Part shown: positions 61,483-64,000 of the stretch, in pieces | Position numbering within the stretch: the first letter of the stretch is position 1 | How the letters are laid out: each line of letters opens with the position of its first letter | Assembly: GCA_029227035.1 (NCBI GenBank) | Contig: JAQXZD010000120.1 | Span: 39,295-103,294 of the forward strand | Source: Lachnospiraceae bacterium | Lineage (GTDB): Bacteria > Bacillota > Clostridia > Lachnospirales > Lachnospiraceae | Direction of reading: 5' to 3' | Length of the DNA stretch: 64,000 bases | Made by a program: the position numbers and the translations under genes | The notes under the pieces: generated by a model | The model's database searches: none | What the model was told of the DNA's origin: nothing | Seen by the model: the letters and a program-made list of their open reading frames with translations, nothing else

Positions 61483-62173
61483 TATCTGCCCCCTTTTCCT
61501 CTCTTATCACAAGAAGCGCCTGATAAGCCGCCTCCTGTTCCGCCGCTTTCTTCGTGTGTCCGCTGCCTGCTCCGATAACACGTTCCCCGACGCGCGCCTC
61601 CACCGTAAAGCTCTTATCGTGATCCGGTCCGGTCTCCTCCACCAGCACATAGGTCAGGTGCTCATGCTGCCCCTGCACAACCTCCTGCAGGATAGTCTTG
61701 CTATCATAAAAGAGCTGCTTGTGTTCAATGTCCGTGAGAATATATTTCTGCACAAACTCTTTTGCATTAGTAAAACCACCATCCAGATAGATTGCACCTA
61801 TAACCGCTTCCAGGGCATCGGAAAGTATGGACTTTCGGTTTCTTCCGCCCGTCTGATCCTCTCCGTGGCTCAGATGGAGATATTTTCCAAGTCCAATCTC
61901 CTTCGCGCAGGTGGCAAGGGTAGGCTCACAGACCAGACTTGCCCGAAGCTTTGTCAGTTCTCCCTCCGGAAGCTCCGTATAATTTCTGTATAAAAAGTCA
62001 CTGGATATAATTTCCAGCACCGCATCTCCCAGGAATTCCAGTCTCTCGTTATCGGAGAGCTTTCGCATGTGTTTCTCGTTTGCGTAGGAACTGTGTGTCA
62101 AAGCCTGACGGAGCAACTGCCTGTTGTTAAAATGGTATCCAATTTTCTCCTGGAGTTCAATATAATCTGCCAC
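61463..62173 (-). CDS. rnc: Ribonuclease III
   Basis: 236 residues. RNase III domain with the signature ERLEFLGDAVLEII and the second acidic site in SDALEAVIGAIYLDGG. C-terminal dsRNA-binding domain (DKSFTVEARVGERVIGAGSGHTKKAAEQEAA). It processes rRNA precursors and would also be the expected nuclease for toxin-antitoxin duplexes (inference). It is separated from acpP by a hairpin and overlaps smc by 20 bp. Confidence 0.97.
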   Translation of the reverse strand: MADYIELQEKIGYHFNNRQLLRQALTHSSYANEKHMRKLSDNERLEFLGDAVLEIISSDFLYRNYTELPEGELTKLRASLVCEPTLATCAKEIGLGKYLHLSHGEDQTGGRNRKSILSDALEAVIGAIYLDGGFTNAKEFVQKYILTDIEHKQLFYDSKTILQEVVQGQHEHLTYVLVEETGPDHDKSFTVEARVGERVIGAGSGHTKKAAEQEAAYQALLVIREEKGADNVFKKY

Positions 62174-62197
62174 TTTACTTTCCCTCTTTTCTAAAAG

Positions 62198-62222
62198 AAG
62201 GAGCCCTTATATCGGGCTCCTT
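62198..62222 (-). terminator. Hairpin between acpP and rnc
   Basis: AAGGAGCCC and GGGCTCCTT form a perfect 9-bp stem with a 7-base loop, followed on the minus strand by CTTTT. It probably terminates part of the transcripts after acpP, raising acpP relative to rnc-smc. Confidence 0.7.
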
Positions 62223-62236
62223 AACTCCATCAGCTA

Positions 62237-62473
62237 TTAGTTATTGTTCAGTGCCGCCTTAATCTGTTCAACCGCATCGGATACCGTAACTATCTTTTCT
62301 GCCTGTTCATTCGGAATCTCAATATCGAACTCTTCCTCAAGTCCCATGATAATCTGGAATACATCCAGTGAATCTGCTCCCAGATCATCAATAAAGGTGG
62401 TATCCATTGTAATCTCGCTCTCATCCACATTAAGCACATCAACAATAATCTTCTTTAACTTTTCAAATTCCAT
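62237..62473 (-). CDS. acpP: Acyl carrier protein
   Basis: 78 residues, acidic, with the phosphopantetheine serine in [22 protein letters not shown]. It carries fatty acyl chains for synthesis and for PlsX. It is 14 bp after plsX. Confidence 0.97.
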   Translation of the reverse strand: MEFEKLKKIIVDVLNVDESEITMDTTFIDDLGADSLDVFQIIMGLEEEFDIEIPNEQAEKIVTVSDAVEQIKAALNNN

Positions 62474-62487
62474 GACTCTCTTCCTTT

Positions 62488-63513
62488 CTACTCCTGTTCA
62501 TTCTGGTTTAAATCTGCTATTCTTTCTTTGATAATACCATTGATATTCTCTTTACTAAATGTTACGCACTGATAAATGGAATTCGTAATCTCTGCCGCTT
62601 TGGAACTTCCGTGTGTCTTAACCACCAGTCCGTTTAATCCCAGTAACGGTGCTCCGCCGTACTCTCCGCTGTCAAAGCTCTTAAGTGTCTTCTTAAGAGC
62701 CGGCAATGCGAGTGCTGCACCAATCTTACTTTTCAGTGTGCTCATCAAGCCCTGCTTTACCACTCCGATTAAGGTGGAGCTTACGCCTTCGTACAGCTTC
62801 AAAATCACATTTCCCACAAATGCCTCGCAGACGATCACATCTGCTCCGCCGTGTGGAATCTCCCGCGCTTCAATGCTTCCCACAAAATTGATATCATGGC
62901 ATTCTTTCAGAAGCGGAAATGTCTCCTTGACAAGCGCATTTCCCTTTTCTTCCTCTGCGCCAATATTAACGATTGCCACTCTTGGGTTTTTTACTCCCAC
63001 AACGTTCTCCATATATATGGAACCCATCCGGGCAAACTGAACCAGATGCTCCGGTCTTGCATCAACATTAGCTCCGCAGTCAATCAAAAGAGAAGCTCCT
63101 GCCTCCGTAGGAATTAACGGTGCCAAAGGCGGACGTTTGATTCCCTTGATTCTTCCTACAATCGTCTGTCCTCCCACAAGCACGGCGCCTGTACTTCCTG
63201 CCGAAACAAAGGCATCTGCCTCTTTCTGTTTTACCATATTCATGCCTATCACCATAGATGACTGCTTTTTTTTGCGAATCGCCTGTACCGGTGGTTCTGC
63301 CATCTCAATCACTTCCGGTGCATCCACAACCTCTATCCGTTCTGCCGGGAATTGATACTTCTTCAGTTCCGCGCGGACCGCTTCTTCCTGTCCCACCAGA
63401 AACACCTTGATATCATCATGGGAAACCACTGCGTCAACGGCACCCTTTACAATCTCAAGCGGTGCATTGTCTCCACCCATTGCATCCACTGCAACTCTCG
63501 TAATTGTCTGCAT
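62488..63513 (-). CDS. plsX: Phosphate acyltransferase PlsX
   Basis: Makes acyl-phosphate from acyl-ACP for PlsY. It has 341 residues, with [40 protein letters not shown] and [24 protein letters not shown] precedes the ATG. It is first in plsX-acpP-rnc-smc-ftsY. The genes that often precede it (rpmF and a DUF177 gene) are not seen because insertion sequence-like DNA begins upstream. Confidence 0.97.
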   Translation of the reverse strand: MQTITRVAVDAMGGDNAPLEIVKGAVDAVVSHDDIKVFLVGQEEAVRAELKKYQFPAERIEVVDAPEVIEMAEPPVQAIRKKKQSSMVIGMNMVKQKEADAFVSAGSTGAVLVGGQTIVGRIKGIKRPPLAPLIPTEAGASLLIDCGANVDARPEHLVQFARMGSIYMENVVGVKNPRVAIVNIGAEEEKGNALVKETFPLLKECHDINFVGSIEAREIPHGGADVIVCEAFVGNVILKLYEGVSSTLIGVVKQGLMSTLKSKIGAALALPALKKTLKSFDSGEYGGAPLLGLNGLVVKTHGSSKAAEITNSIYQCVTFSKENINGIIKERIADLNQNEQE

Positions 63514-63579
63514 GGTATGAACCTCCTCTTATCTCTGTTCGTATGGCGGCTATTGCCCCCTGTTGTCTCGAACAGTTCA

Positions 63580-63608
63580 AATATACTATATCTCTTTTAA
63601 TAAATCAA
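63580..63608 (-). promoter_or_regulatory. Promoter of plsX operon
   Basis: On the minus strand TTGATT, 17-bp spacer, TATATT, about 66 bp before the plsX ATG. I see no clear FapR palindrome. Confidence 0.6.
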
Positions 63609-63655
63609 GTATTGTATAGGTCGAACTTTCCTGTTAAATTTCCTGTTAATTAAAA

Positions 63656-63681
63656 AACAAAGAGTCGCTTGCGACTCTTTC
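63656..63681 (-). terminator. Terminator hairpin at the insertion boundary
   Basis: AAAGAGTCGC and GCGACTCTTT form a perfect stem (with TT/AA loop). On the minus strand GTTTTTTAATT follows. It would stop minus-strand transcription entering plsX from the right. Confidence 0.75.
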
Positions 63682-63765
63682 GCGCCCGAGCGGTATGCGT
63701 CAGCATAATTTTCATATCCGCGAGGTGCGCGGGAGTTTGACAGTTGAATATTAGAAAAAGTGGTC

Positions 63766-63791
63766 GCAGGTATTGATTTACCTGCATTTTT
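63766..63791 (+). terminator. Terminator upstream of the transposase
   Basis: GCAGGTA and TACCTGC pair around six bases and ATTTTTTG follows. A plus-strand terminator just before a transposase gene shields it from outside transcription, a common insertion sequence feature. The remaining bases of 63514-63866 hold the plsX promoter and a second GC-rich hairpin (CCGCG/CGCGG near 63718-63732). Confidence 0.7.
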
Positions 63792-63866
63792 TGTGTCAAA
63801 TTTTCTGTTTTATTTAGTAGTAATGGGTGGTAATTGTTTAAGAAGTATGGTATACTAAAAGAAATT

Positions 63867-64000
63867 ATGAGAATAACAACGACCAAATCAAAAAATTCAG
63901 AGTCCTTTTATATCACCAAAAGTTTTAAAAACAGCAACGGAAAAAGTACTTCTACTACTGTCAGAAAATTAGGTGTGCTTAGTGAATTATTAAAAGAACA
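63867..64000 (+). mobile_element. IS1634-type transposase, N-terminal fragment (cut by window edge)
   Basis: From the ATG at 63867 the frame reads MRITTTKSKNSESFYITKSF and continues KNSNGKSTSTTVRKLGVLSE to the window end. This is the usual start of IS1634-family (IS4-group) transposases in Lachnospiraceae as I remember them. The catalytic DDE part lies outside the window, so intactness is unknown. TATACT at 63851 may be its -10. The left inverted repeat of the element could not be placed with confidence; it should lie between about 63640 and 63800. Confidence 0.75.

Noticed and set aside
63580-63640. FapR or FabT operator at plsX
   Set aside because: No convincing palindrome at the expected position; only weak partial matches.
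63650-63886. 78-residue minus-strand ORF with an Arg/Lys-rich end
   Set aside because: It runs through two hairpins and the transposase promoter region; more likely repeat or insertion sequence end than a gene, though the C-terminal part may belong to a repeated element.
1-64000. tRNA genes, rRNA genes, CRISPR arrays, prophage
   Set aside because: No cloverleaf-like or rRNA sequence, no regularly spaced repeats and no phage structural genes were seen on reading both strands.

Overview
The window is a chromosomal segment of a low-to-mid GC Firmicute, most likely a member of the Lachnospiraceae (Clostridia). The evidence is the gene order (plsX-acpP-rnc-smc-ftsY; ylxM-ffh-rpsP-khpA, then rimM-trmD-rplS-lepB-rbgA-rnhB), strong AGGAGG-type ribosome binding sites, sigma-A-like promoters, a large secreted DUF5057-type protein and an IS1634-type transposase start. 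No rRNA, tRNA or CRISPR was seen. Almost every gene is on the minus strand. The only plus-strand genes are degV, argG and the transposase fragment at the right edge.

Layout from left to right. 1-1.3 kb: start of a MATE exporter and holA. 1.3-2.9 kb: a tetR/degV pair. 2.9-9.0 kb: a minus-strand operon comEA, response regulator, sensor kinase, GerMN lipoprotein, comEC, combining DNA uptake with an envelope-stress-like module. 9.0-14.1 kb: arginine genes argC-GNAT-argB-argD, divergent from argG, with two tandem ArgR-like boxes between them. 14.1-19.6 kb: a membrane acyltransferase and a 1449-residue secreted protein. 19.8-26.2 kb: glutamate synthase gltB-gltD behind a long, strongly structured leader. 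26.3-36.5 kb: a c-di-GMP phosphodiesterase, a CPBP protease, a HAD phosphatase, parC/parE, a PucR-type regulator and an orphan MsmK-type ATPase. 36.6-40.1 kb: der-plsY-gpsA-dut. 40.2-43.4 kb: a GntR/ABC exporter cluster. 43.5-49.1 kb: lepB-rbgA-rnhB-ylqG-ylqH-yraN-pgeF. 49.2-54.3 kb: translation and secretion genes rplS, trmD, rimM, khpA, rpsP, ffh and ylxM. 54.3-55.7 kb: an AT-rich accessory island. 55.7-63.5 kb: plsX-acpP-rnc-smc-ftsY-ilvA. 63.6-64 kb: the left end of an insertion sequence.

The most interesting items are these. (1) A complete but unlisted type I toxin-antitoxin locus at 54.39-54.77 kb: a 31-residue hydrophobic peptide too short for the ORF track, two convergent promoters, a shared hairpin at the 3' ends, a 30-bp inverted repeat that puts the same sequence at the 5' end of both RNAs, and a Shine-Dalgarno sequence that can be sequestered. 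(2) A signal peptidase I homologue whose Ser and Lys catalytic positions are Ala and Arg. (3) A TrmD methyltransferase fused to a GNAT-like domain. (4) A structured gltB leader of no riboswitch class I recognise. (5) A 188-bp MITE-like inverted repeat in front of rimM. (6) An arginine operon lacking argJ but carrying an embedded GNAT gene.

Start codons were re-examined. About a dozen ORF-track starts were moved downstream because a good ribosome binding site or a promoter contradicts the longest frame (sensor kinase, response regulator, argC, gltB, dut, pgeF, rnhB, rplS, khpA, rpsP, ylxM).
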